Assembly: GCA_002482525.1 (NCBI GenBank) | Contig: DLGC01000018.1 | Span: 38,347 to 102,346, forward strand | Source of the DNA: Propionibacteriaceae bacterium UBA7704 | GTDB taxonomy: Bacteria > Actinomycetota > Actinomycetes > Propionibacteriales > Propionibacteriaceae | Length of the DNA: 64,000 nt | Direction: 5' to 3' | Part shown: one piece after another, positions 25,269 to 33,510 of the stretch | Position numbering within the stretch: position 1 is the first letter of the stretch | Layout of the letters: each line of letters begins with the position of its first letter | Notes under the pieces: model-generated | What the model was told of the DNA's origin: nothing | The model's input: only the letters and a program-made list of their open reading frames with translations | Database searches by the model: none | Program-made: the position numbers and the translations under genes

Positions 25269-26585
25269 GTGAGTCTGCCCGAGCCGAGCCGCCGCGATAC
25301 GCGGTTGGACCAATATGTCGATGCCTACGCCGAACGAACCCACGGACTGCAGGTCTCTGCAGTCCGAGCTTTGTTCGCCGTCGCCAATCGACCCGAGGTG
25401 GTCTCACTGGCCGGCGGCATGCCGAACATCACCGATCTCCCCCGCGAGGCGTTGGGGCAGGCGATGGAGCGACTCGTGCGCGAACGCGGCGTCCAGGCGA
25501 TGCAATACGGATCGGGCCAGGGCGAGCCATTCATGCGTGAGCAGATCACCGAGGTCATGGCGCTGGAGGCGATCCACGCCCACGCCGACGACATCGTGGT
25601 GACGTGCGGCTCCCAACAGGCATTAGACCTTGTCACCCGCGTTTTCATCAATCCCGGTGATGTCATCCTCACCGAAGGGCCCAGCTATGTAGGCGCGTTG
25701 GGAACCTTCCACGCCTACCAGGCGAAGGTTGTTCATGTCGCCATGGATGATGAGGGCATCATTCCGCAGGCCCTGGAGCAGGCGATCGTGTCGTTGCGCG
25801 CGGCCGGGCAGCAGGTGAAGTTCCTCTATACGATTCCGAACTTCCAGAACCCGACCGGCGTCACCCAGCCGGTCGCGCGGCGCAAGGAGCTGCTGGACGT
25901 CGCGCAGCGCCATCGGTTGCTGATCATCGAGGACAACCCCTATGGGTTGCTCACCATTGAAGGTGCGCCGATGCCGGCCCTGCGTTCGATGGACGCCGAC
26001 AACGTCATCTACCTCGGATCATTTTCCAAGACGTTCGCCCCGGGTTTCCGAATCGGTTGGGTGTTGGCCCCGCATGCGGTCCGCGAAAAGCTGGTGCTGA
26101 CCCAGGAAGCCGCGACGCTGGCCCCGCCGGTCTTCAGCCAGTTCGCCATTTCCACCTATCTGGCCGAGTTCGATTGGAAGGGCCAGATCGACACCTTCCG
26201 CGCGATGTACGCCGAACGGCGTGATGCCATGCTGGCCGGTCTGGCCGAGTACATGCCCGAGGGCTCCACCTGGACCACTCCCAACGGCGGCTTCTTTGTC
26301 TGGGTGACGCTTCCGGAGGGGATCGACTCGCATGCGATGCTGCCGCGGGCGGTGACCGCCAGGGTTGCCTACACCCCGGGGACTGCGTTCTACAGCGATG
26401 GTTTGGGCAGCCGCAATATGCGGTTGTCGTACTGTTTCCCGCCGCCGGAAAGGATCCTGGAAGGCACCAAGCGCCTGGGCGAAGTCATCGCTGCGGAGTT
26501 GGAGATGAACCGCACCTTCGGCATCGCGGCCGGCGAACACCGGCACAACGACCTGCAAACCGGTCCCGCCCCGGACATCAGTTAG
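25269..26585 (+). CDS. PLP-dependent aminotransferase, class I/II
   Basis: This enzyme of about 438 residues has the fold-type I aminotransferase pattern: GSQQALDL, the IPNFQNPTGV motif, EDNPYG, and the PLP lysine in YLGSFSKTFAPGFRIGW (Lys254). It most resembles the aminoadipate/aromatic/MocR-type aminotransferases without a DNA-binding domain. The frame extends further upstream to 25143, overlapping the divergent GNAT gene. The GTG at 25269 gives a normal family N-terminus, but no good ribosome-binding site precedes it, so the start is uncertain. Nine bases separate it from the next gene, so both are probably co-transcribed. Confidence 0.88.
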   Translation: MSLPEPSRRDTRLDQYVDAYAERTHGLQVSAVRALFAVANRPEVVSLAGGMPNITDLPREALGQAMERLVRERGVQAMQYGSGQGEPFMREQITEVMALEAIHAHADDIVVTCGSQQALDLVTRVFINPGDVILTEGPSYVGALGTFHAYQAKVVHVAMDDEGIIPQALEQAIVSLRAAGQQVKFLYTIPNFQNPTGVTQPVARRKELLDVAQRHRLLIIEDNPYGLLTIEGAPMPALRSMDADNVIYLGSFSKTFAPGFRIGWVLAPHAVREKLVLTQEAATLAPPVFSQFAISTYLAEFDWKGQIDTFRAMYAERRDAMLAGLAEYMPEGSTWTTPNGGFFVWVTLPEGIDSHAMLPRAVTARVAYTPGTAFYSDGLGSRNMRLSYCFPPPERILEGTKRLGEVIAAELEMNRTFGIAAGEHRHNDLQTGPAPDIS

Positions 26586-26593
26586 GAACCCAC

Positions 26594-27559
26594 ATGAGTC
26601 AGATTCCAGAGCACGGTCCCATCGTCGTCCTCTCCGGCGGGCTGTCCCACGAGCGTGAGGTATCCCTGCGCTCGGGACGGCGAGTCTCTCAAGCACTGCG
26701 CGATCAGGGCCGAGAGGTCATCGAAGCCGACCTCAGCGCCGACTTGATCGACCTGTTGCGCGGGTTGACGAATCCGGTTGCCTTCCCCCTGTTCCACGGC
26801 GGTGTCGGCGAGGACGGCGGCCTGCAGCAGGTGCTGAGCCTGCTTGAGGTGCCCTACGTCGGTTCGTCAGCCCAGGCCGCCCGGCGCACCTTCAACAAGG
26901 CGATCGCAAGCCCGCTGGTGGCTCAGGCCGGGATCCTGACCCCCGATGCGGTGGCCCTGCCCCACGACATGTTCCGGGAGTTGGGGGCGGCAACGTTGGT
27001 CGCTGCCCTGGGAGAGCGCTTTGGCTTCCCCGTGATGGTCAAGCCGGCCCGCAGCGGATCCGCGCTGGGCTGCACCCGGGTGGAGTCAGCCGCCGAGCTT
27101 CCGGCAGCAATGGTCTCGGCCTACTCCTACGGTGACGTCGCGATCGTTGAGGAGTTCATTCAAGGCACCGAGGTCGCCGTAGGCGTCGTGGAACTCGACG
27201 GCGAGCCGGTGGCGCTGCCTGCAGTCGAGATTCGCCCGAACTCCGGTTTCTACGACTACACCGCCCGGTACACCGCTGGGGAGACTCGCTTCATCATTCC
27301 CGCCGAAGTGTCGGAATCGGTCGCTTCGGCCTGTGCTGATGTCGCGCTGGGCGTCCATCGAGCTCTGGGCCTGCACAGCCTTTCGCGAGCCGACATCATC
27401 GTGCGTCCGGATGGGACGCCGGTGTTCCTGGAGGCCAACTCCGCTCCCGGCATGACCGAGACGTCGCCGTTCCCGCAGGCAGTCGAGGTCTACGGGTGGG
27501 ACTTCGGTCTGTTGTGCGCCCAGTTGGTCGACAACGTGTGGAAAGAGCACCTCCGCTGA
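26594..27559 (+). CDS. D-alanine--D-alanine ligase-like ATP-grasp enzyme
   Basis: This 321-residue protein has the Ddl layout: a VLSGGLSHEREVSLRSG start, the FHGGVGEDGG loop, the ATP-grasp lysine region FPVMVKPARSGSALG, and the metal-binding FLEANSAPGMTETS near the C-terminus. Ddl makes D-Ala-D-Ala for peptidoglycan precursors. It is shorter than classical Ddl (about 350-370 residues), and Ddl genes usually sit elsewhere, so this may be a second ligase with different specificity. The downstream GNAT gene overlaps its 3' end. Confidence 0.85.
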   Translation: MSQIPEHGPIVVLSGGLSHEREVSLRSGRRVSQALRDQGREVIEADLSADLIDLLRGLTNPVAFPLFHGGVGEDGGLQQVLSLLEVPYVGSSAQAARRTFNKAIASPLVAQAGILTPDAVALPHDMFRELGAATLVAALGERFGFPVMVKPARSGSALGCTRVESAAELPAAMVSAYSYGDVAIVEEFIQGTEVAVGVVELDGEPVALPAVEIRPNSGFYDYTARYTAGETRFIIPAEVSESVASACADVALGVHRALGLHSLSRADIIVRPDGTPVFLEANSAPGMTETSPFPQAVEVYGWDFGLLCAQLVDNVWKEHLR

Positions 27560-28077
27560 ATCGCATCACTGATCTCGGAGCCGAGCGGTACCAGGAGTGC
27601 TTGGACGTGGAGCACGAGGCCTTCGGCTCGGTGGTCTCCGACTTCGGCATCACCGCAGCCAACACCCCTGACAATCCGGCTTTCTGGAGCCTTGACGACC
27701 TGGCCGCGGTCGTTGCCAAGGGTTTCGGCCTCTTCGGCGCTGTAGACCCCGCTGGCAGAGTCCTGGGCTGTGCTTTCGCTGGGGCGTCGCGCCGACGCCC
27801 CAGCGTGTGGGAGCTACGGCATCTCGCCGTGCACCCCGCTGCCGGTGGTGCAGGTCTCGGGGAGGCTTTGGTCGCTGAGGCCGGACGCCGAGCGCGCGCT
27901 GCTGGTGCTGAACTGCTGCGCATCGGCATCGTGGCCGAGAATCGCCGACTGGCCGCCTGGTATCGCAAGCTGGGCTTCGTTGCCACCGACGTCTGGCAGC
28001 AGTACCCCGGTCTGCCGTTCCATGTCGACCATCTGGAGCTCGCGCTGAGTTCCCTGCCGCCGGCCAGCGAGAGCTGA
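27538..28077 (+). CDS. GNAT-family N-acetyltransferase
   Basis: This protein of about 179 residues has a clear acetyl-CoA-binding motif (LRHLAVHPAAGGAGLGEALVAEA, then IVAENRRLAAWYRKLGF). The substrate is unknown. The start is uncertain: the GTG at 27538 lies inside the end of the ligase gene, and the only feature near the stop-start junction is AAAGAG before a CTG codon. The overlap argues for co-expression with the ligase-like gene. It converges on parB. Confidence 0.82.
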   Translation: MERAPPLNRITDLGAERYQECLDVEHEAFGSVVSDFGITAANTPDNPAFWSLDDLAAVVAKGFGLFGAVDPAGRVLGCAFAGASRRRPSVWELRHLAVHPAAGGAGLGEALVAEAGRRARAAGAELLRIGIVAENRRLAAWYRKLGFVATDVWQQYPGLPFHVDHLELALSSLPPASES

Positions 28078-28162
28078 CCGGGACGCCGTCGCCCTCGGCC
28101 GCCAGACGCCGCCCCGAGGAGTGGATTTCTGTCCGGTGATGCCTATTTGTCGATAAAGGGAT

Positions 28163-29071
28163 TTACCTCTTGAGCAACAGTTCTGAAATGCGCTCGAGAT
28201 CCTCCGAACCGGCGAACTCAATGACGATGCGGCCTTTGCTGCGGCCTTCTGTGACCACGACTCGGGTGTCGAGACGGTCGCCAAGCTCGCGCTGCAGGGA
28301 TTCAGCGGCTGCCGATGGCTCCACAGGGTCCTTGCTGCGGGGAGCCCGTTTGGTGCCGTGCTCGCCGAGCGCTACGACTTCTTCGACGGCGCGCACCGAT
28401 AGGCCCTCGGCGACAACCCGCGTGGCCAGCTGCTCCATGGCGGCGGCGTCGGGGAGCATCAAGATGGCCCGCGCGTGTCCCGCGCTGAGCACGCCGGCAG
28501 CAACCCGGCGCTGCACCGGTGCCGGCAACTGCAGCAGGCGGATGGTATTGGAGATCTGCGGCCGGGAGCGCTTGATTCGCGCCGACAGTTCCTCCTGAGT
28601 GCACCCGAAGTCGGCCAGCATCTGCTGGTAGGCAGCGGCCTCCTCCAGCGGATTGAGCTGAGCCCGGTGCAGGTTCTCCAGGAGCGCATCGCGCAACAGG
28701 TCGGCCTCTTCGGTGCGACGCACGATCGCCGGAATCGTAGCGAGCCCGGCCTGCTGACTCGCCCGCCAGCGCCGCTCGCCCATGACCAACTCGTAGCGCC
28801 CTTCACCCAGCGGACGCACGACGACTGGTTGAAGTAGTCCAACCTCCTTGATCGACTCCACCAGCTCGTTCAGGGCGTCCTCATCGAAGACGCTGCGAGG
28901 CTGTTTGGGGTTGGGGGTGATCGCCAGGATGGGCAACTCAGCGAAGTGAGCTCCGGCGACCTCGATCGGAGCAGCCGTCGTGGCAGCCTCGGCCGTGCCC
29001 AACTCCGGGTCGGTTCGCTGCAGCAGGTCCCCCAGTCCTTTTCCCAGACCGGTGCGGCGAGGTGCGCTCAT
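28163..29071 (-). CDS. parB: chromosome partitioning protein ParB
   Basis: This 302-residue centromere-binding protein spreads from parS and loads condensin. The CTP-binding and hydrolysis motif GERRWRA and the region of the central helix-turn-helix (QEELSARIKRSRPQISNTIRLLQLP) are present. The N-terminus RTGLGKGLGDLL is the ParA-stimulating peptide typical of the family. The start overlaps the parA stop by four bases. Confidence 0.97.
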   Translation of the reverse strand: MSAPRRTGLGKGLGDLLQRTDPELGTAEAATTAAPIEVAGAHFAELPILAITPNPKQPRSVFDEDALNELVESIKEVGLLQPVVVRPLGEGRYELVMGERRWRASQQAGLATIPAIVRRTEEADLLRDALLENLHRAQLNPLEEAAAYQQMLADFGCTQEELSARIKRSRPQISNTIRLLQLPAPVQRRVAAGVLSAGHARAILMLPDAAAMEQLATRVVAEGLSVRAVEEVVALGEHGTKRAPRSKDPVEPSAAAESLQRELGDRLDTRVVVTEGRSKGRIVIEFAGSEDLERISELLLKR

Positions 29072-29994
29072 TCCTGATTCTCCTTCGATGCGACACCACG
29101 ATGGGCCAACTCGGCAGCAGCGGCCAGGTAGGCCTGCGCCCCCGCAGAGCTTGCGTGGTAGGTGATGACCGATTGTCCGTAGCTGGGGGCCTCCGAGACT
29201 CGCACCGAGCGCGGAATGGTGGCATCGAGCGTTTCGGCCGGAAAATGCTTGCGCACTTCGTCGGAAACCTGCGTCGCCAGCCGAGTTCGTGAGTCAAACA
29301 TGGTGAGAAGCACGGTGGAGAGGTAGAGCTGATCGTTCATCGAGCCCTTGACGAGGTTGATCGTGCGCAGCAGCTGGGTCACGCCTTCCAGTGCGTAGTA
29401 CTCACACTGGATCGGAATGAGGATCTCCTGCGCGGCAACCAGGGCGTTGACCGTCAGGAGACCCAGTGACGGCGGGCAATCAATGAAGACATAGTCGGGC
29501 TGGTACGAGCTGCGGAACTCGCGCAGCGCGTGCAGGAGGCGACTTTCCCGGGCCGGTACGTTGACCAACCCCACTTCTGCGCCGGCGAGGTCGACGGTGG
29601 CGGGCAGGACCCAAAGCCCGGGTGCCTCTGGGGAGGTCTGCACAAGATCCGCGATAGAGGCACCCTCAGTGACGACCTCATACGTTCCAGCAACACCGTC
29701 GCCATGCTCGATTCCGAGTGCGGTGGAGGCATTCCCTTGCGGATCGAGGTCGATGACAAGCACAGAGAGGCCGCCTTGCGCGAGGGCGGTCGCGAGATTC
29801 ACGGCAGTGGTGGTCTTGCCGACGCCGCCCTTCTGGTTCGCAATGACGAAAGTGCGCGTCGTGGACGGCTTCGGTAGCGCTGTTTCACGTGAAACAGCAG
29901 CGGCCAATGCCTCCGACTCAGGCCGTGATTGGGGCGCAAGCTCCGGGCCGTCGTAGGCCACTCGTCTAGCCGCCTGTGGCGGGGTTATCGACAT
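29068..29994 (-). CDS. parA: chromosome partitioning ATPase ParA
   Basis: This 308-residue deviant Walker ATPase has the motif KGGVGKTT at residues 55-62. It drives segregation of ParB-parS complexes. The first 45 residues before the ATPase fold contain the peptide VSRET, which is the in-frame translation of an embedded parS site. Later in-frame starts are possible, but the upstream part is also conserved in form in related ParA proteins. It is coupled to parB by a four-base overlap. Confidence 0.97.
   Translation of the reverse strand: MSITPPQAARRVAYDGPELAPQSRPESEALAAAVSRETALPKPSTTRTFVIANQKGGVGKTTTAVNLATALAQGGLSVLVIDLDPQGNASTALGIEHGDGVAGTYEVVTEGASIADLVQTSPEAPGLWVLPATVDLAGAEVGLVNVPARESRLLHALREFRSSYQPDYVFIDCPPSLGLLTVNALVAAQEILIPIQCEYYALEGVTQLLRTINLVKGSMNDQLYLSTVLLTMFDSRTRLATQVSDEVRKHFPAETLDATIPRSVRVSEAPSYGQSVITYHASSAGAQAYLAAAAELAHRGVASKENQE
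29881..29896. promoter_or_regulatory. parS: parS site inside parA
   Basis: TGTTTCACGTGAAACA is a perfect 16-bp palindrome identical to the parS consensus. It lies in codons about 33-38 of parA. ParB nucleates here near the origin. Confidence 0.95.
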
Positions 29995-30015
29995 TCTCGC
30001 TCCTGCACGTCGTCA

Positions 30016-30031
30016 TGTTTCACGTGAAACC
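30016..30031. promoter_or_regulatory. parS: parS site upstream of parA
   Basis: TGTTTCACGTGAAACC differs from the parS consensus at the last base only. It lies 22 bases upstream of the parA start codon, so ParB binding could also repress parAB. Confidence 0.9.
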
Positions 30032-30097
30032 TCACCCTAGAGCCCTGCCGACCCGGGCCGAAACCATTCTCGTGTTCGCCACGTGCAACCCGAGACA

Positions 30098-30703
30098 TCA
30101 GCGCCGCCAAGCCTCCAACGCCCAACTCACTTCGCCGGTCATGGGGACCTCGAGTTGATGTACTTCGGTGTGTAGCTTCCACTTCCGCACCTCATCCTCG
30201 GCCTGCGCGAGATCCTCGCGCACAGAGCTTCCCTTCAAGGCGACGATCCGTCCGTCCTTGGCGCACAGCGGAACACACCAACTGAGCAGTCGGGGCACTG
30301 ACGCCACCGCACGGCTCACCACCCGGTCATAGCGACCCTGATGTTCTTCGGCGCGTGCGCGCACTACCGACACCCGCGAGGTGAGATCCAACTCCGCCAC
30401 CGCGCCCTCCAAGAACGCCGTGCGACGGGCCATCGAGTCCACCAGAGTCACCGTCAGGTCTGGACGCAACAATGCCAGCGGGATTCCCGGAAGGCCAGCG
30501 CCCGAGCCGACGTCGACCACCGTCGCAGCCTCAGGAATCAGCGGTGCCAGCGCCACACAGTTGAGGATGTGCCGCTCCCAGATGCGATCGCCTTCACGGG
30601 GACCGATCAATCCCCAATCGATTCCTCGACTGAGCAACAAATCGACATAGTGCTGGACTCGCGTCGACTCTGATCCGAAGTATCCAGCCGGATCGGCGTC
30701 CAC
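30098..30703 (-). CDS. rsmG: 16S rRNA (guanine-527-N7)-methyltransferase
   Basis: This 201-residue methyltransferase has the SAM-binding motif VVDVGSGAGLPGIPLALLRPD and the GidB-family RALAS-like SRAVASVPRLLSW. It methylates 16S rRNA, and its loss gives low-level streptomycin resistance in other bacteria. The GTG start abuts the jag stop codon, so the two are coupled. Confidence 0.95.
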   Translation of the reverse strand: MDADPAGYFGSESTRVQHYVDLLLSRGIDWGLIGPREGDRIWERHILNCVALAPLIPEAATVVDVGSGAGLPGIPLALLRPDLTVTLVDSMARRTAFLEGAVAELDLTSRVSVVRARAEEHQGRYDRVVSRAVASVPRLLSWCVPLCAKDGRIVALKGSSVREDLAQAEDEVRKWKLHTEVHQLEVPMTGEVSWALEAWRR

Positions 30704-31312
30704 TCAGGCCTTCGGCAGGACGACCACTCGACGCTGGGGCTCCTCACCCTCGGACTCGCTGACCAAGCCGGCCGCGGCCACCACGTCGTGAACGATCTTC
30801 CGCTCGAACGGATTCATCGGAGCCAGCCGCGCGGCCTCCCCGGATTCCTTCACTGAATCGACGGCATCTTGCGCCAGGCCTTGAAGCACCTTGCGCCGCT
30901 TGTCCCGGTAGCCCGCGACGTCCAGCATGAGACGGCTGCGGTGACCGGTCTCGGTCATCACCGCCAGCCGCGCCAGCTCCTGCAGCGCCTCCAGCACCTC
31001 GCCGTCACGACCGACCAGCTCGTCGTTCTCAGTGATGATCGAGACGTGCGCGCGGCCGCCTTCAGCGAAGGTGTCGATGTCACCGTCGAGATCGGCGATA
31101 TCGAGCAGTTCCTCCAGGTAGTCCGCGGCGATCTCGCCCTCGTTCTCCAGCACTGAGGAACGCCGCGAAGGCTCCGCAGCTTCGTCCTCGGTCGACGTGG
31201 AGTCGGTCTCGGTGTCCTCGGGGACTTCCGCCACCGCTACCGCGGCAGTGTCCACAGCTTCCGCTTCAGTCGGCTCGGACTCCATCGGCTCAGGGTTTTC
31301 TGACAACGCCAC
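30704..31312 (-). CDS. jag: Jag/KhpB-type RNA-binding protein (KH and R3H domains)
   Basis: This 202-residue protein has an acidic disordered N-terminus of about 60 residues. A KH domain follows (GRDGEVLEALQELARLAV), then a C-terminal R3H domain (SGEAARLAPMNPFERKIVHDVV). It binds RNA and is linked to cell-envelope control. The position between yidC and rsmG is the conserved one. Confidence 0.95.
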   Translation of the reverse strand: MALSENPEPMESEPTEAEAVDTAAVAVAEVPEDTETDSTSTEDEAAEPSRRSSVLENEGEIAADYLEELLDIADLDGDIDTFAEGGRAHVSIITENDELVGRDGEVLEALQELARLAVMTETGHRSRLMLDVAGYRDKRRKVLQGLAQDAVDSVKESGEAARLAPMNPFERKIVHDVVAAAGLVSESEGEEPQRRVVVLPKA

Positions 31313-31322
31313 TACTCCTTCG

Positions 31323-32408
31323 TCACTTCTTACGGGTCGATCGGGTGTTCCGGCGCGGTTGCTGCCTCTGGATCACCTGTCGCTGAACTTGCGGTTTGTC
31401 GTCGGACGGGGAGACTTCAGACGTCGCCGCCTGATCACCCTGCCGGGAAACTCTGCTCGGATCCGTGGTCGCCGGCGTCCGACGGGGGCCACCGCGGCGC
31501 TTCGCGGCGAGTGCGTCAGGATCCTTGCCTCTGGCTCGCATCCGCTCCTCCCAGTCAACATAGGCGGGGGTGCCGGGAGCGGGATTGTTGTGAATGAGGA
31601 TGTACTGCTGTCCCATGGTCCACAGGTTCGTGGTCAACCAGTAGATCAGCACGCCGATCGGAATGTTCACGCCCATGAACAGGTACATGACGGGGAACAG
31701 GTACAGCATCATCTTCTGCTGCTGAGCCATCGGGCCGGTCAAGGCCTCGGGAGGCATGTTCTTGCGCAACAGCTGAAGCTGGGTGATGAACAACACGATC
31801 GTCATCAGCACCACCAGCGTCGCCGCCACCCACTGCGTCGCACCCAAGCCGTCCGCCGCAAGCGGCCAGAAGGTCGCAGAAATCGGAGCACCGAAAATCG
31901 TCGCGTCGTGCAGCGAGGCAGTCAGCGCCGGGCTGTCGATGAAGAACTGCCCCAGCGGAGCCTCCGGCGTACGCGCAACACTGTTCAGCACGTAGAACAA
32001 CGCAAGGAAGATCGGCATCTGCAGCAACAACGGCAAGCAGGACGCCATCGGGTTCACACCCTCGTCCTTGTAGAGCTTCATCGTCTCTTGGCCGAGGCGC
32101 TCGCGGTCATCTCCGTACTTCTCCTGGAGCGCCTTCGCCTTCGGCTGCAACAACTGCATGTTGCGCGAGGAGTTGATCTGCTTGACGAACAGCGGGATCA
32201 ACGCGGTGCGGATCACCACCGTCAAGAGCACGATCGACAGGGTCCACGTCCAGCCGGAGTCGGTCGGCATACCCAGGGTGGTCAACAGGTTATGAAAACC
32301 CACCAGGATGCCGGAAACCGCCCAGTACAACGGCGTCATCGCGGCATTGAAACCGGCCGCGATGGAGTCCCACAGCGTCAGCGGGATCAGAAACGAAATC
32401 ATGCTCAC
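31323..32408 (-). CDS. yidC: membrane protein insertase YidC
   Basis: This 361-residue actinobacterial YidC/Oxa1 insertase has the 60KD_IMP core with helices at WTWTLSIVLLTVVIRTALIPLFV (hydrophilic-groove arginine), PIFLALFYVLNSV and a C-terminal helix pair. It ends in a long basic tail (from about residue 285) that contacts the ribosome. A GTG at 32408 and an ATG two codons later (after GAGGTGA) are both possible starts. It lies one base after yidD. Confidence 0.95.
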   Translation of the reverse strand: MSMISFLIPLTLWDSIAAGFNAAMTPLYWAVSGILVGFHNLLTTLGMPTDSGWTWTLSIVLLTVVIRTALIPLFVKQINSSRNMQLLQPKAKALQEKYGDDRERLGQETMKLYKDEGVNPMASCLPLLLQMPIFLALFYVLNSVARTPEAPLGQFFIDSPALTASLHDATIFGAPISATFWPLAADGLGATQWVAATLVVLMTIVLFITQLQLLRKNMPPEALTGPMAQQQKMMLYLFPVMYLFMGVNIPIGVLIYWLTTNLWTMGQQYILIHNNPAPGTPAYVDWEERMRARGKDPDALAAKRRGGPRRTPATTDPSRVSRQGDQAATSEVSPSDDKPQVQRQVIQRQQPRRNTRSTRKK

Positions 32409-32409
32409 C

Positions 32410-32715
32410 TCAATGCCGATCGCAGCAGGCGTGATCGCCGACCGCCTTGGGTTGGTTCAGTTGCGCGGCGGCTTGTTCAGCCGCCCATTCTTCGGCCGCC
32501 GGAGTTCCCGGCACCGGGTCATAGCCACCCAGCGACCAGGGGTGGCAGCTCGCCAAACGCTTGGTCGCCAGCCATGAGCCCTTGACGGCGCCGTGAACGG
32601 TCACAGCCTCCAAGGCGTAAGCCGAGCAGGTCGGGTAGTACTTGCAGACCTGGCCGTACAGCGGCGAGATCACCAGTCGGTAGACCTTGAGCAGCCCGAT
32701 CAGTAGGTACTTCAT
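32410..32715 (-). CDS. yidD: membrane protein insertion efficiency factor YidD
   Basis: This 101-residue protein has the family motif CKYYPTCSAYALEAVTVHGAVKGSWLATKRLASCHPW, with its conserved cysteines. It is peripheral to the membrane and assists YidC-dependent insertion. The start overlaps the rnpA stop by four bases. Confidence 0.96.
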   Translation of the reverse strand: MKYLLIGLLKVYRLVISPLYGQVCKYYPTCSAYALEAVTVHGAVKGSWLATKRLASCHPWSLGGYDPVPGTPAAEEWAAEQAAAQLNQPKAVGDHACCDRH

Positions 32716-33047
32716 GCTGCGAGCCGATCCAGGCAGGTGGCCAGCGCGGAGTCGAAGTCCGCCGCCAGATCACCGGTGGTGGCGGCCGGAAGAGCGCGCA
32801 CCACCAGGTCGACGGGGAAGGGCGAGCCTGAAATCCGCTCGGCCGCCAGATGACGCAACCGCCGCTTCACCCGGTTGCGCACCACGGCTTTGCCGACCGT
32901 CTTGGGCACGATGAAGCCGACCCGGGAGTACTCCGACGGCCCCCTTCGGGCATGCAACACCAGGCATCGGCGTCCACATCGGACGCCTTGCCGCATGGTG
33001 TCGCGGAACTCACCGGTTCGGCGCAGTCGCGACTCCGAACCCAGCAC
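32712..33047 (-). CDS. rnpA: ribonuclease P protein component
   Basis: This 111-residue basic protein has the RNase P signature VVRNRVKRRLRHL and the N-terminal RLRRTGEFRD. With the RNA subunit it cleaves tRNA 5' leaders. It starts eight bases after rpmH. Confidence 0.96.
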   Translation of the reverse strand: MLGSESRLRRTGEFRDTMRQGVRCGRRCLVLHARRGPSEYSRVGFIVPKTVGKAVVRNRVKRRLRHLAAERISGSPFPVDLVVRALPAATTGDLAADFDSALATCLDRLAA

Positions 33048-33055
33048 CTGTCCGC

Positions 33056-33193
33056 TCAGCCAGCCAGACGAACCCGGCCGCGACGGCGGCGGGCTGAAAT
33101 GATGGCGCGGCCTGCACGGGTCCGCATCCGAAGACGGAAGCCATGGGTGCGGCTGCGACGCCGGTTACTCGGCTGGAAAGTGCGCTTGCTCAC
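33056..33193 (-). CDS. rpmH: 50S ribosomal protein L34
   Basis: A GTG-started frame of 45 codons translates to SKRTFQPSNRRRSRTHGF at the N-terminus and RRRRGRVRLAG at the C-terminus, the full L34 pattern. It is the first gene of the leftward rpmH-rnpA-yidD-yidC-jag-rsmG-parAB cluster. Its promoter lies in the gap toward dnaA. Confidence 0.97.
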   Translation of the reverse strand: MSKRTFQPSNRRRSRTHGFRLRMRTRAGRAIISARRRRGRVRLAG

Positions 33194-33510
33194 GCGAATG
33201 CTCCACTGTTCGATGGTTTTCGTACCTATGCGCCCACTTTCGGACGCACGAGTGCCACGGAGGCGACTGGCTAACGATACGCGGAGCCCCCCGGCTGCGG
33301 CAAACCGAATAGTCCAACCCAGCTAAGTCGAGCCGACACGCCGACGCACCAGAAGATCCTTGCCGAGATGGTTTGCCAACCACCGAGCACCCCGATAAGT
33401 TTCTCAAAGCAACAGGGACAATCTCCCGCGCTGCTGCCCCTCCATTCACAGGCTGTGGAAAAGAGTGTGGACAGACGGTGCGTGGCCGCAAAGGGGGCGT
33501 GCTGAATTCC
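33194..33510. promoter_or_regulatory. rpmH-dnaA divergent promoter region with two DnaA-box-like sites
   Basis: This 317-base gap separates the divergent rpmH and dnaA genes and must hold both promoters. Two minus-strand DnaA-box-like 9-mers lie just upstream of dnaA: TGTGGAAAA at 33454-33462 and TGTGGACAG at 33466-33474, the second one or two bases from consensus. They suggest dnaA autoregulation. Confidence 0.6.
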
